From Streptomyces olivaceus (lineage in GTDB: Bacteria > Actinomycetota > Actinomycetes > Streptomycetales > Streptomycetaceae), in the NCBI RefSeq assembly GCF_000721235.1, contig NZ_JOFH01000020.1, forward strand, positions 62,001 to 126,000: a stretch of 64,000 nucleotides of DNA, written 5' to 3'. The position numbers and the translations under genes were made by a program. Shown piece after piece: positions 17,151 to 25,312 of the stretch. Numbering within the stretch: position 1 is the stretch's first letter; every line of letters starts with the position of its first letter. A model generated the notes under the pieces. It saw nothing but the letters and a program-made list of their open reading frames with translations, was not told where the DNA came from and did not search any database.

Positions 17151-18217
17151 GGCGTACTCCTTTGTACGGGGGAGGGGGACTCGGTGGGGCGGTTGCGTAC
17201 GGAGGAGGGGGACCCGCCGGACCCGCCGGGCTCGCCGCAGGAGCGGCGCACGACGAGCCGCGCCGGAAGGGTGACGGACTCGCCGGCCCGCCCCGCGATC
17301 CGCTCGACGAGGGCGCGTACGGCGGCCTGCCCGAGGTCGCGGGTGGGCTGGGCGATCGCGGTGACGGGTGGATCGGTGTGCACGAACCAGGGGATGTCGT
17401 CGAACGCGGCCAGCGCGATGTCCTCGGGCACCCGCAGACCCCGCGCGCGTACGGCGTCCAGCGCGCCCAGCGCCATCAGGTTGTCGGCGGCGAAGACCAC
17501 GTCGGGCGGCTCGGGCAGGTCGAGGAAGCGCTCGGTGGCCCGGCGCCCGCTCTCCGCCTGGAAGTCGCCCTGGCCGATGTACGCGCCGGGCAGGGAGAGC
17601 CCGTAGGCGCCGAGTGCCTCGCGGAAGGCGTCGACGCGCTCGCGTCCGGTGGTCGTGGCGGCGGGCCCGGCGATGATCGCGAGCCGCCGGTGCCCGAGCC
17701 CGTGCAGGTGGGCGACGAGGTCCCGCACGGCGGCCCGCCCGTCCGACCGTACGACGGGCACGTCCACGCCGGGGATCCACCGGTCGACGAAGACCATCGG
17801 CGTCCCGGCCCGCGCGGCGTCCAGCATGCCGGGGGAGCCGCCGTCGGTGGGGGAGACGAGCAGCCCGTCGATCCGCCGGTCGAGCAGCGTCGTCACGTGG
17901 TGGTCCTGGAGGTCGGGCCGCTCGTCGGCGTTGCCGATGACGACGCTGTAGCCGAGCGCGCGGGCCTCCTCCTCGACGGAACGGGCCAGCTCGGTGAAGT
18001 ACGGGTTCATGACGTCGCTGATGACCAGGCCGAGGGTGCGGGTCTGGTCGGTGCGCAGCGACCGGGCGACGGCGTTCGGGCGGTAGCCCAGCGCCTCGAC
18101 GGCGGCCCGCACGCGGTGCCGGGCGGCAGGACTGACGGACGGGTGGCCGTTGAGCGCACGCGAGACCGTCGCGACGGACAACCCCGCCTCGGCGGCGACG
18201 TCCTTGATGCTCGCCAT
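17147..18217 (-). CDS. rbsR: LacI-family repressor of the ribose operon
   Basis: A 356-residue LacI/GalR repressor placed first in the rbs operon. The HTH is at residues 2-24 (ASIKDVAAEAGLSVATVSRALNG); the effector domain is RbsB-like, with VVIGNADERPDLQ and VVFAADNLMALGAL. The start is set by AAGGAGGTG about nine bases upstream. Two near-identical operators lie 30-65 bases upstream (18246-18281), so it should repress its own operon and be released by ribose. The final 25 residues are disordered. Symbol given by context; the inducer was not determined. Confidence 0.88.
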   Translation of the reverse strand: MASIKDVAAEAGLSVATVSRALNGHPSVSPAARHRVRAAVEALGYRPNAVARSLRTDQTRTLGLVISDVMNPYFTELARSVEEEARALGYSVVIGNADERPDLQDHHVTTLLDRRIDGLLVSPTDGGSPGMLDAARAGTPMVFVDRWIPGVDVPVVRSDGRAAVRDLVAHLHGLGHRRLAIIAGPAATTTGRERVDAFREALGAYGLSLPGAYIGQGDFQAESGRRATERFLDLPEPPDVVFAADNLMALGALDAVRARGLRVPEDIALAAFDDIPWFVHTDPPVTAIAQPTRDLGQAAVRALVERIAGRAGESVTLPARLVVRRSCGEPGGSGGSPSSVRNRPTESPSPVQRSTP

Positions 18218-18245
18218 CGCCGTTTCCACCTCCTTGTGGAACCGA

Positions 18246-18281
18246 TGGAATCGATTACACGGAGGATTGGAAACGATTACA
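18246..18281. promoter_or_regulatory. Twin LacI-type operators of the rbs operon
   Basis: Two copies, TGGAATCGATTACA (18246-18259) and TGGAAACGATTACA (18268-18281), repeated directly 22 bases apart (two helical turns), each an imperfect palindrome around TCGA/ACGA. They lie just upstream of the repressor start, over the expected promoter. Confidence 0.75.
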
Positions 18282-18386
18282 CGAGGCGGAATCAAGAGGG
18301 GAGCCGGGGCCGAGACCCAATCGAGACGTGCCGGGGGGCGTTGGCGGTGTCCCACCAACGCCCCCTCTCGGTGCGGATGCGCGCCG

Positions 18387-18872
18387 TCAGCCCGTCGCCG
18401 CCGCGAACATCCCCGCCTCGTACGAGCCTCCCGGCTGATGCGTGATCACGGCGAGCCGGTTGGCCGCGTTGATCAGGGCGACCAGGAGGATCAGCGCGGC
18501 GACCTGGTCGTCGTCGTAGTGCTTGCGCACCTGTGCCCAGGTCTCGTCGGACACGCCCTGGTGGGCGTCGGCGAGCCGGGTGCCCTCCTCGGCGAGGGCC
18601 AGCGCCGCCTGCTCGGCCTCGGTGAACACGGTCGACTCGCGCCAGGCGGCGACCAGATGGAGCCGTACGGCACTCTCGCCCGCGGCCGCGGCCTCCTTGG
18701 TGTGCATGTCGATGCAGTGCCCGCAGCCGTTGATCTGGCTGGCCCGCAGCGACACCAGCTCCTGCGTGGCCTTCGGCAGCGCCGACTCGTGCATCAGCGT
18801 GCCCATGCCCGCGAACCGCTTCATGCCCCGGCCTGCGAACTCGTTCTCGAAGAGGTTGAATCGGGTGTCCAT
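18387..18872 (-). CDS. Carboxymuconolactone decarboxylase / AhpD-like peroxidase-family protein
   Basis: A 161-residue all-helical AhpD-like protein. The redox motif CGHC (in INGCGHCIDMHTKEA, about residues 48-62) with the downstream His is the family's peroxidase active site. It begins MDTRFNLFENEFAGRGMKRF. Start ATG has GAGGA seven bases upstream. It is divergent from the ECF41-type sigma gene, the standard genomic partnership of that sigma group, and carries a promoter with perfect ECF41 consensus elements facing it. A run of four TCGGTGTC repeats (about 18886-18917) lies in its leader. Role probably in redox stress; substrate unknown. Confidence 0.9.
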   Translation of the reverse strand: MDTRFNLFENEFAGRGMKRFAGMGTLMHESALPKATQELVSLRASQINGCGHCIDMHTKEAAAAGESAVRLHLVAAWRESTVFTEAEQAALALAEEGTRLADAHQGVSDETWAQVRKHYDDDQVAALILLVALINAANRLAVITHQPGGSYEAGMFAAATG

Positions 18873-18928
18873 GATCTCGTCCTCGCTGTCGGTGTCTCGG
18901 TGTCTCGGTGTCTCGGTGACGAACACAA

Positions 18929-18955
18929 GACGCCGGTGCACCGGCCCCTGTGACA
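18929..18955 (-). promoter_or_regulatory. ECF41-type promoter of the AhpD-like gene
   Basis: On the minus strand: -35 TGTCACA (18949-18955), 16-base spacer, -10 CGTC (18929-18932). These are the published ECF41 elements as I recall them, about 57 bases from the start codon. Confidence 0.75.
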
Positions 18956-18989
18956 GGCCGCCGATGTGACGCGGGCCGCCGTCGGCGGG

Positions 18990-19016
18990 TGTCACGGAAT
19001 CGCGCCGGCCGGTGTC
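18990..19016 (+). promoter_or_regulatory. ECF41-type promoter of the sigma factor gene (autoregulation)
   Basis: On the plus strand: TGTCACG (18990-18996), 16-base spacer, TGTC (19013-19016). Same spacing as the divergent promoter, one mismatch in each element, which fits weaker autoregulation. Confidence 0.6.
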
Positions 19017-19059
19017 CTGTGCGCGTGACACGGTGCGAACCGAACGAACGGGAGAACTG

Positions 19060-20052
19060 GTGACCAGCGAGAAGAACGGACGCGAACAGCGCGACGCGAC
19101 CGGGCGGCGGGCGGCTGCCGCCGGAGCGGGAGCGGGAGCCGGAGCCGGAGCGGGAGCCGGAACGGGAGGACCCGTGGACGCGGCCACCGAGGACTTCGTC
19201 ACCCACCGCAACCTGCTCTTCACCGTCGCCTACGAGATGCTCGGCTCGGCCGCCGACGCCGAGGACGTCCTCCAGGAGACCTGGCTGAAGTGGGCGGGCG
19301 TCGACCTCGCCACGGTGCGCGACCGGCGCGCCTACCTGGTCCGCATCACCACCCGCCAGGCCCTGAACCGGCTGCGCACGCTCGGGCGCCGCAAGGAGAC
19401 CTACGTCGGCCCCTGGCTGCCCGAGCCGCTGCTGACGACGCCCGACGTGGCCGAGGACGTCGAACTGGCCGACAGCGTGTCGATGGCGATGATGCTGGTC
19501 CTGGAGACCCTGGCGCCGGTCGAACGGGCGGTGTTCGTCCTGCGCGAGGTGTTCGACCTCGGCTACGGCGAGATCGCCGAGGCGGTGGAGAAGAGTCCGG
19601 CCGCCGTCCGCCAGATCGCGCACCGCGCCCGCGCGCACGTCGCGGCCCGCCGCCCGCGAGGCGAGGTCTCGGCCGCCGAGTCCCGCGAGGCCCTCGCGGC
19701 GTTCCGGCGGGCCGTGGAGACGGGCGATCTGCAGGGCCTGCTCGACATCCTCTCCCCGGACGTCGTCCTGCTCGGCGACGGCGGCGGCATCAAGCAGGCC
19801 GTCCTGCGGCCCGTGACGGGGGCAGGCAAGGTGGCCCGGTTCATGCTCGGCGGCCTGGCCAGGCAAGCCGCCGCGCTGTCGCTGGGGGCAGCCCAGGTCA
19901 ACGGCTACCCGGCGCTGATCGTCCGCCTCGACGGCGAGCTGGACACCGTACTGGCGGTCCGCTTCGACGAGGGCCGCATCACCGGCCTCTACGCCGTCCG
20001 CAACCCGGAGAAGCTGTCGCACATGCACCGTGAGACGGCCCTGCGCCGGTGA
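19060..20052 (+). CDS. ECF41-type RNA polymerase sigma factor with SnoaL-like C-terminal domain (SigJ-like)
   Basis: A 330-residue ECF sigma factor. Region 2 is at DFVTHRNLLFTVAYEMLGSAADAEDVLQETWLKW and region 4 at LAPVERAVFVLREVFDLGYGEIAEAV. The C-terminal third is the SnoaL-like extension of group ECF41, with the conserved GDGGG and NPEKL motifs, which acts as a built-in activity control in place of a separate anti-sigma. The N-terminus is a 35-residue low-complexity Ala-Gly stretch coded by six-base repeats. A GTG at 19174 with GGGAGGA just upstream would give a 292-residue protein nearer the family length, so either start is possible. Divergent partner and promoters support the assignment. 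Confidence 0.92.
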   Translation: MTSEKNGREQRDATGRRAAAAGAGAGAGAGAGAGTGGPVDAATEDFVTHRNLLFTVAYEMLGSAADAEDVLQETWLKWAGVDLATVRDRRAYLVRITTRQALNRLRTLGRRKETYVGPWLPEPLLTTPDVAEDVELADSVSMAMMLVLETLAPVERAVFVLREVFDLGYGEIAEAVEKSPAAVRQIAHRARAHVAARRPRGEVSAAESREALAAFRRAVETGDLQGLLDILSPDVVLLGDGGGIKQAVLRPVTGAGKVARFMLGGLARQAAALSLGAAQVNGYPALIVRLDGELDTVLAVRFDEGRITGLYAVRNPEKLSHMHRETALRR

Positions 20053-20062
20053 GTGCGGCGCG

Positions 20063-20938
20063 TCAGCGGGCTTCCGGCAGCGTCTCTCCGGTCTCCAGCA
20101 GCGTCTTGAGACCGGAGACGAGCGCGGGCCAGCCGTGCTGGATCATCCCGCGGGCGGTGCTGCCGGGCTCGAACCCGTCGTGCACGACCGTCAGTTTCAC
20201 CGTCCCGCTCCCGCCGAGGTCTTCGATCTCGAACGCGACCCTGGACCGCCGCTCCGCGGAGAGCCGGGCGAGTGTCCCGTCGTCGATGCCGTTCCTGCGG
20301 GCCCACTCGGGGGTGAAGGTGTGCCAGGTGTACGACAGGCGCCGGTACGGATCGGCCTCCAGCACGACCTGCTCCGGATCGGCGGTCTCCGCACCCCGCT
20401 CCTTCCAGACCACGGGCGACCCGACGGCCCAGTCGGTGCCGAACTCCACCCCCCAGTAGCGCCGGGTGAAGGCCGGATCGGTCAGCCCCTGCCAGACCTT
20501 CTCGGGCGTGGACCTGATGTAGGTCGTGTAGACGAACGCGTTGCCGTCGTCCATGGCGGTGTCCTCCTCCAGTGCGAGCTTGAGATCGGCGAGTGCGCGC
20601 ACCCGCTCGCGGTCGTAGCGGCTGATCCAGCGGTCGGCGATGGCGTTGATCGGCTCGGCGTTGAGGTAGTGCAGCTTCTCCCGGCCCCGCCGGACGGTGG
20701 TGACCAGGTTGGCGGCCTCCAGCAGCGCGAGGTGCTTGCTGACCGACTGGCGGGCCATGTCCAGACCGGCGCACAGCTCGCGCAGGCTCTGCCCGTTGCG
20801 CGCGTTCAGACGGTCCAGCAGCCGCCGCCGGCTCCCGTCGGCCAGCGCCCTGAAGACCTCGTCCGGCCTGAAGACCTCGCCCGCCGTGAAGACCTCGCCC
20901 GGCGTGAAGACCCCGTCCGCCTTGCCGACCTCTTCCAT
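20063..20938 (-). CDS. ArsR-type regulator fused to an AHSA1/SRPBCC domain
   Basis: A 291-residue fusion. Residues 25-110 are an ArsR winged helix (DEVFRALADGSRRRLLDRL and recognition helix DMARQSVSKHLALLE); residues 130-285 are an Aha1-like START/SRPBCC domain (YTTYIRSTPEKVWQGLTDPAFTRRYW). In bacteria such proteins often appear as ArsR and SRPBCC gene pairs; here they are one protein, so ligand binding could directly control DNA binding. The N-terminal 25 residues come from four 18-bp tandem repeats. GGAGG lies seven bases before the ATG, and a palindrome upstream is a likely operator. Convergent with the sigma gene (10-base gap). Confidence 0.88.
   Translation of the reverse strand: MEEVGKADGVFTPGEVFTAGEVFRPDEVFRALADGSRRRLLDRLNARNGQSLRELCAGLDMARQSVSKHLALLEAANLVTTVRRGREKLHYLNAEPINAIADRWISRYDRERVRALADLKLALEEDTAMDDGNAFVYTTYIRSTPEKVWQGLTDPAFTRRYWGVEFGTDWAVGSPVVWKERGAETADPEQVVLEADPYRRLSYTWHTFTPEWARRNGIDDGTLARLSAERRSRVAFEIEDLGGSGTVKLTVVHDGFEPGSTARGMIQHGWPALVSGLKTLLETGETLPEAR
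20850..20921. repeat. Four 18-bp tandem repeats at the 5' end of the ArsR-SRPBCC gene
   Basis: Units read CTGAAGACCTCGTCCGGC, CTGAAGACCTCGCCCGCC, GTGAAGACCTCGCCCGGC and GTGAAGACCCCGTCCGCC on the plus strand. They translate on the minus strand to a repeated x-E-V-F-x-x pattern that duplicates the first helix of the HTH domain. Confidence 0.8.
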
Positions 20939-20983
20939 CTTCGCCCCTCCGACATGCAGCCCAACAGCTACCTTTCACGTTAG

Positions 20984-20999
20984 GCAGCCATCAGGCTGC
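20984..20999. promoter_or_regulatory. Candidate ArsR operator
   Basis: Inverted repeat GCAGCC (20984-20989) ATCA GGCTGC (20994-20999), 45 bases upstream of the ArsR-SRPBCC start; another half-site TGCAGCC lies at 20955-20961. Size and place fit ArsR autoregulation. Confidence 0.5.
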
Positions 21000-21048
21000 A
21001 TGTCAAAACCCGCTACCGCGACGGCGGGCGCGGGCGGACACTTTCCCC

Positions 21049-21681
21049 ATGGCGGACATGGGGACGTTCCGGAACGCGGTCACCGAGTGGGCGGCCGCGG
21101 GCATCCCCCGCGTCCCGGCGCAGGACCTGCTCGACCGGGAGCACGTCCACTCCGCCGTCCACACCGCCGTCCTCCTCGAAGGACCGAGCGACGCGGCGGC
21201 GGTCGACGCGATGGCCGCGCGGCACGGTCGGGACCTGGCGGCGGAGGGCATCTGCGTCCTCCCGATGGGCGGCGCGATGAGCGTCGGCCGCTTCGCCGCC
21301 CTCCTCGGCCCGTCCGGCCTGGACCTGCGCCTCATCGGCCTGTGCGACGAACGCGAACAGGACTTCTACGTCCGTGCCCTTCGGCGGGCCGATGCCGCAC
21401 CGCACGACCTCTTCGTCTGCGCGGCCGACCTGGAGGACGAGCTGATCCGCGCCCTGGGCGTGCCCGTGGTGACCCAACTCGTCGAGTCGGAGGGCGAGTC
21501 ACGGCAACTGCAGACCTTCCTCCAGCAGCCCGCCCAGCAGGGCCGCCTCGCCCAGCAGCAACTCCGCCGCTTCCTCGGCACCAAGTCCGGCCGCAAGATC
21601 CACTACGGCCGTGTCCTCGTCGACGCCCTCGCCCCGCACCACGTCCCGGCACCCCTGGAGGGACTGTTCGCGGCGCTGTGA
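21049..21681 (+). CDS. TOPRIM-domain protein (OLD-nuclease-like)
   Basis: A 210-residue protein consisting mainly of a TOPRIM fold: LLEGPSDAAAVDAMAARHG carries the conserved acidic residue after the first strand and LRLIGLCDEREQ gives the acidic D-E pair that binds metal. This is the TOPRIM type found in OLD-family nucleases, but the ATPase part is absent. The rest (QTFLQQPAQQGRLAQQQLRRFLG) is helical. Known in actinomycetes as a stand-alone ATP-dependent-endonuclease-like protein; its role is unknown. It is divergent from the ArsR fusion. An in-frame ATG at 21058 is an alternative start. Confidence 0.72.
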   Translation: MADMGTFRNAVTEWAAAGIPRVPAQDLLDREHVHSAVHTAVLLEGPSDAAAVDAMAARHGRDLAAEGICVLPMGGAMSVGRFAALLGPSGLDLRLIGLCDEREQDFYVRALRRADAAPHDLFVCAADLEDELIRALGVPVVTQLVESEGESRQLQTFLQQPAQQGRLAQQQLRRFLGTKSGRKIHYGRVLVDALAPHHVPAPLEGLFAAL

Positions 21682-21880
21682 CCCGTGAGCGGCGCCCGGC
21701 AGGAAGCTCCGCGTTCCGGCAGGCCGTGAACGCTGTTGACCGGCCGACAGGCGTCACGGCAACCGGGAGGCGGCGGTGCCTCCGAAGCGAGGCGGTCCGT
21801 CCTCCACGACGACGGTGGCTGTGACGCGTTCGCCGCGTCGTTCGGCCGTGCCCCTGCCCGACCGGCCGCCGCCGCGGGCT

Positions 21881-22498
21881 CTACCGGTACCGGCCGTTGT
21901 GCCCGGCGCAGTCGCTGTCGGCCTCCGCGGTGGTCTTGAGCCGGTTGACCCAGTCGACGAGGCCGGTTTCGAGGGCGGCCTGGTTGCCGGGGACGTCGGC
22001 CTCGACGGGGGCGCCCGCCCAGGACTCCTCGGTGGTGGCGAGTACGCCGCCCCTGACCTTCTTGAACGTGAACAGGTGGACGCCGTCGATCCCGTTGACG
22101 GGCGCCGCCCAGGCGGTGCACCGGTTGCGCTGGATGGTGGTGACGGTGGAGGTGACCTGCATCCCCTGGGGTGACCAGTCGAAAACGGTTCCGGGCCGCA
22201 GTGGTCCGGGGGTCTTCTTCTGGGCCGGCGTGATCTCGGGAATCCAGGTGTCCCAGGCGTCGATGTTGGTGTGCAGGTCCCAGATCTCGTGCACCGAGGC
22301 CTTGATCAGGACGCTGGCGCGGGCTATCACGGGAGCGGTCCGGTCGACGGTCACGCCCTGGCACTTCTCCAGAGCGGTGGTGTGGCTGACTGCGGGACGG
22401 GCTTCGCCTGCCATCGCCGGGGCGGGGACAGCCGTCGCTGTGGCCACTGCGGCGACGGCCGCCGCGCCCCACAGCACTGTGCGTCGTGCCTTCATCAT
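21881..22498 (-). CDS. Secreted SRPBCC-family protein
   Basis: A 205-residue protein with a Sec signal peptide (MMKARRTVLWGAAAVAAVA, cleavage near PAMA-GE) followed by an SRPBCC/polyketide-cyclase-type domain: APVIARASVLIKASVHEIWDLHTNIDAW is the conserved first strand and helix. Such domains bind hydrophobic ligands in a deep cavity; export is unusual. Two cysteines (about residues 46 and 127) could form a disulfide. It lies downstream of the Dabb-like gene (87-base gap) on the same strand and could be cotranscribed. About 200 bases downstream (21682-21880) hold no gene. Confidence 0.75.
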   Translation of the reverse strand: MMKARRTVLWGAAAVAAVATATAVPAPAMAGEARPAVSHTTALEKCQGVTVDRTAPVIARASVLIKASVHEIWDLHTNIDAWDTWIPEITPAQKKTPGPLRPGTVFDWSPQGMQVTSTVTTIQRNRCTAWAAPVNGIDGVHLFTFKKVRGGVLATTEESWAGAPVEADVPGNQAALETGLVDWVNRLKTTAEADSDCAGHNGRYR

Positions 22499-22584
22499 GT
22501 CAGTCGGTCCCTACTTGGTTGCGTACTCGACTTGCTTGCGTACTACGGGTGAGGCTGCGGGGCGGCCGTCGACCTGGTTGCTGA

Positions 22585-22995
22585 TCAGCCCAGGCCCGGG
22601 ACCGCGCTGCTGCCGGTGTGCGAGGGGAGGGCCTGGACCAGCCGGACGAGCTCCGGGTCCTCCGCGTAGTGGCGCTTCTGCAGCTCCGCCACCTTGGCGG
22701 GGAAGTCCGGGTCCGGGTCGTCCGTGATGTCGTACGCCTCGAACTTCTCCATCAGGGGAAGCGCGAACCGTTCCGACCTGGTGTGGAGCGGGTGGGTGAG
22801 GTACTCCCAGTAGGCGTCCAGGTCCTTGAGCCCGAAGAACGCGTTCCACTCGAACCCGGCGCCGTACTCGCGCCCGATGAAGTACGACTCCACCGCGGGC
22901 ATCCGGCCCTGCTCGTGCCACATGGCCAGCGCCTGCTCGAACTGCTCCGACGTGACGTCCTTCTTCAAGGTGAGCCGGTTGCCGTGGTAGATCAT
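22585..22995 (-). CDS. Dabb-like (A/B-barrel) small protein
   Basis: A 136-residue protein beginning MIYHGNRLTLKKDVTSEQ. The pattern of a first strand, helix EQFEQALAMWHEQ, and then HPLHTRSERFALPLMEKF is that of dimeric alpha-beta-barrel (Dabb) proteins, some of which act as monooxygenases or cyclases in polyketide and terpenoid pathways. The C-terminal 35 residues are an extra helical tail. Start ATG has GGGAG eight bases upstream. It lies 308 bases downstream of the MFS gene of the candidate peptide cluster on the same strand; a hairpin at that gene's end suggests it is separately transcribed. Confidence 0.65.
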   Translation of the reverse strand: MIYHGNRLTLKKDVTSEQFEQALAMWHEQGRMPAVESYFIGREYGAGFEWNAFFGLKDLDAYWEYLTHPLHTRSERFALPLMEKFEAYDITDDPDPDFPAKVAELQKRHYAEDPELVRLVQALPSHTGSSAVPGLG

Positions 22996-23268
22996 CGGTT
23001 TGCTCCCGTCAGGTTCAGTCGTGCGGCGCGTCCCGTGCGGCACATCCCCGACCAGCCTCGGGGCGGCGCACCACCCACCGCGTCGGTGGGAATCGCCTAT
23101 GCGGGGACGGCTCGCCCGCGTGCGTGCGCAGAGCCTTTGAGACGAGGCTCCGGAGCCGAGCGGTCGTCCTGGCCGCACCCGCGCACGACCCGCTGCGACG
23201 TGGACCCCTCGGTGGAACTCGTGGCCGGGTCGGGCCGTCGCTCCTCGCCCGCACCTGCGGGTCATGCC

Positions 23269-23304
23269 ATCGCGGGGACTTGAACCCGACCCCGCCCCCG
23301 CGAT
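23269..23304 (-). terminator. Hairpin at the end of the MFS gene
   Basis: ATCGCGGGG (23269-23277) pairs with CCCCGCGAT (23296-23304), arms of nine, overlapping the MFS stop codon. No U-tract, as is common in Streptomyces. The rest of the gap to 22995 holds nothing I recognise. Confidence 0.5.
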
Positions 23305-24695
23305 CAAGCCGACGCTCTCCCCGTCACGCCGCGCAGCGCCACCGCCGGTATGACGGCCACGGCGAGTACCCCGCCCGCGACGGCGAGCAGAGGGTAGCCC
23401 GCACCCGCCACCGTCAGGCCGGAGACCATGCCGCCGGTGGCGCCCGCGAGGGACATGCCCACGTCCACCTGGCCCTGGACGGCGGCCGCGGTCGCAGGGG
23501 GCGCCGCCTCTGTGACCATCGCCGAACCGCTCACCAGGGCCAGGTTCCACCCGATCCCGAGCAGCACCAGCGCGAACGCCGGACCGGCGAAGCCCTGCGG
23601 CGGCAACACGCCGGCCAGCACACCGGCCACCAGCAGCACCACTCCGGAGGCCACGGCGACAGGAGGTGCCCCCAGCCGGTCGACGAGCGACCCGCTCAGC
23701 CGCGAGGGCAGGAACATCGCCCCGACATGCAGGGCGATCACCGTCCCCGCCGCCTGCGTGCTGTGACCGTGCGCGGCCATGTGCACCGGCGTCATGGTCA
23801 TCACGGCGATCATCACCAGCTGCGCGGAGATCGTCACGGTGGCACCGGTCACCACCCCGGACGGCCGGCGGCGACCCGGCCGCCCGCTCGGCGTTCTCGA
23901 CGCTTCGGTGTCCTTCTCGGTGTTCGTCTCGGTGTCCGTCTCCTCCGGGTCGGTTGCCACGCGAGCCTGCCCCGGTCCCGGAACGGTGGCCGCCTTCTTC
24001 GCCGCGGCTCCCCCGTCCGACGGCGGCGCCGGGCCCGCAGCGGCGGCGCGTGCGCGGGCCACCGCCATCGGGTCGGGCCGCAGCCAGAGCAGCAGCACCA
24101 GGCAGGCCGCCGTGTACGCGACAGCGGCGAGCAGGAACGGCCCGGTCAGCCGGGGCAGCCCGTACGCGGCGGCCACCGCGCCGGTCGGCCCCACCAGGTT
24201 GGGCCCGGCGACCGCACCCAGCGTGGTGGCCAGCAGCACCGTGCCGGTGGCCCGGCCGCGACGCTCCGGCGGGGCCAGATCGGCCCCCGCGTATCTGGCC
24301 AGCAGCCCCGTGACCGAGCCGGCTCCGTAGACGAACAGCGCCGTCAGCAGCAGGGCCGTCCACCCGGCGGCGGCCCCGGCCACCACCCCGACGCTGCCGA
24401 GCGCGGCGGCTCCGTGGCCCAGCGCGAGCCCCGGGCGGCGGCCCCGGTGCTGCGAGACCCGCCCGACGGTCATCGCCCCCACCGCGGCGCCGCCGGTGTA
24501 GAGCGCGGCGGGCAGTCCCGCCAGGCCCGTCGAGCCCAGCAGGTCCTCGGCGAGCAGCGCGCCGACCGTGATGCCGGCCGCCATCCCCGCGCCGCCCAGA
24601 GCCTGGGAGACCACCAGCACGGACATCGGACGGCGACCCGGCGCGGCGGGCACGGTGTCGCGGGTGCGGACGGGCGCCGGGTCTGCCGCGGTCAC
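23304..24695 (-). CDS. MFS-type exporter of the candidate peptide cluster
   Basis: A 463-residue major facilitator protein with about 12 hydrophobic helices. Motif A-like loop GRVSQHRGRRPGLALGHG follows helix 2, and a charged 50-residue linker rich in Glu and Thr (DPEETDTETNTEKDTEA) joins the two halves. It resembles drug/H+ antiporters. GTG 24695 overlaps the stop of the upstream gene by four bases (GTGA), so it is translationally coupled to the cluster and is the natural candidate to export its product or provide self-resistance. Substrate is inferred from context only. Confidence 0.85.
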   Translation of the reverse strand: MTAADPAPVRTRDTVPAAPGRRPMSVLVVSQALGGAGMAAGITVGALLAEDLLGSTGLAGLPAALYTGGAAVGAMTVGRVSQHRGRRPGLALGHGAAALGSVGVVAGAAAGWTALLLTALFVYGAGSVTGLLARYAGADLAPPERRGRATGTVLLATTLGAVAGPNLVGPTGAVAAAYGLPRLTGPFLLAAVAYTAACLVLLLWLRPDPMAVARARAAAAGPAPPSDGGAAAKKAATVPGPGQARVATDPEETDTETNTEKDTEASRTPSGRPGRRRPSGVVTGATVTISAQLVMIAVMTMTPVHMAAHGHSTQAAGTVIALHVGAMFLPSRLSGSLVDRLGAPPVAVASGVVLLVAGVLAGVLPPQGFAGPAFALVLLGIGWNLALVSGSAMVTEAAPPATAAAVQGQVDVGMSLAGATGGMVSGLTVAGAGYPLLAVAGGVLAVAVIPAVALRGVTGRASA

Positions 24696-25255
24696 GTCGC
24701 CGGGGTGCCGCCGAGGTCGGAGATCTCCGCCAGGGAGAGACCGAGCTGGGCGTGCAGGAAGCCGACGATCGTCCAGTGCGGCAGCGCGTCCTCGTCGAAC
24801 GGGCCGAACGCCTCGACGTAGAGCGGCAACCAGCGCAGCGCCTCCTCCGCCGCGGTCTCCCGGCCCGGCTCCTGCTGGTAGTCGCCGTAGGCGATGCTGC
24901 GGTGGTGGATGAAGTGGCCGCCGGGCAGCCGTTCCTCGCACAGCGTGCGGTACTCGCGGGTCTGGAGGATCAGGTAGTGCCAGATCTCGTCGATGTCCTG
25001 TTCCACCGGGAGGAACAGGCCCGCGAGCCGGTCCGGGTGCGCGGAGACGAGGTAGAGGTAGCGCAGACACTCACGGACCTGATGCACCACCACCTCCTCG
25101 GCGGGTGCGCCGGGTCGGCCGAGGGCGTACTGCACCACCTCGTCGTGCAGTACGTCTCCGAGCAGCTCCCGCGCGCCCGGGGCGGCGGGTGCGATGGGCG
25201 CGGTGGTCGCCGTACCGGAGGCAGGGGCGGCGGTGGCGGGCGAGGAAGCAGACAT
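24692..25255 (-). CDS. Conserved His-rich protein, DUF1399/glycine-rich-domain-like
   Basis: A 187-residue cytoplasmic protein. Its core has DIDEIWHYLILQTREYRTLC and, 12 residues on, HFIHH. The pattern D-x-x-WH...TR-x-Y-x-x-x-C...HH is one I associate with DUF1399/glycine-rich-domain-like proteins; the clustered His and Cys suggest a metal site, which is inference. The N-terminal 28 residues are low-complexity Ala/Pro/Thr. It lies between the adenylating enzyme (57 bases upstream) and the exporter (4-base overlap), so it is part of the candidate peptide operon. Function unknown; it could be a maturation enzyme or partner of the adenylating enzyme. Confidence 0.7.
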   Translation of the reverse strand: MSASSPATAAPASGTATTAPIAPAAPGARELLGDVLHDEVVQYALGRPGAPAEEVVVHQVRECLRYLYLVSAHPDRLAGLFLPVEQDIDEIWHYLILQTREYRTLCEERLPGGHFIHHRSIAYGDYQQEPGRETAAEEALRWLPLYVEAFGPFDEDALPHWTIVGFLHAQLGLSLAEISDLGGTPAT

Positions 25256-25312
25256 GGCGGTCCTGACGTCGGGGTGGTGCGGGTACGAACGGGTACGGCC
25301 GCAGGGGCGGGG

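Noticed and set aside
12289..18217. Frameshift or assembly error joining RbsC and RbsB
   Set aside because: The frame is open across the linker with normal third-position GC and a sensible linker-helix, so a true fusion is more likely, though resequencing would settle it.
20984..20999. Terminator for the ArsR gene region
   Set aside because: It lies upstream of the gene start and has no U-tract; size and position fit an operator better.
23269..23304. Sequence resembling a tRNA T-arm (GGTTCAAGTCC on the minus strand)
   Set aside because: The T stem does not pair fully and no D-arm, anticodon arm or acceptor stem can be drawn; the upstream side is coding sequence of the MFS gene. Better explained as a terminator hairpin.
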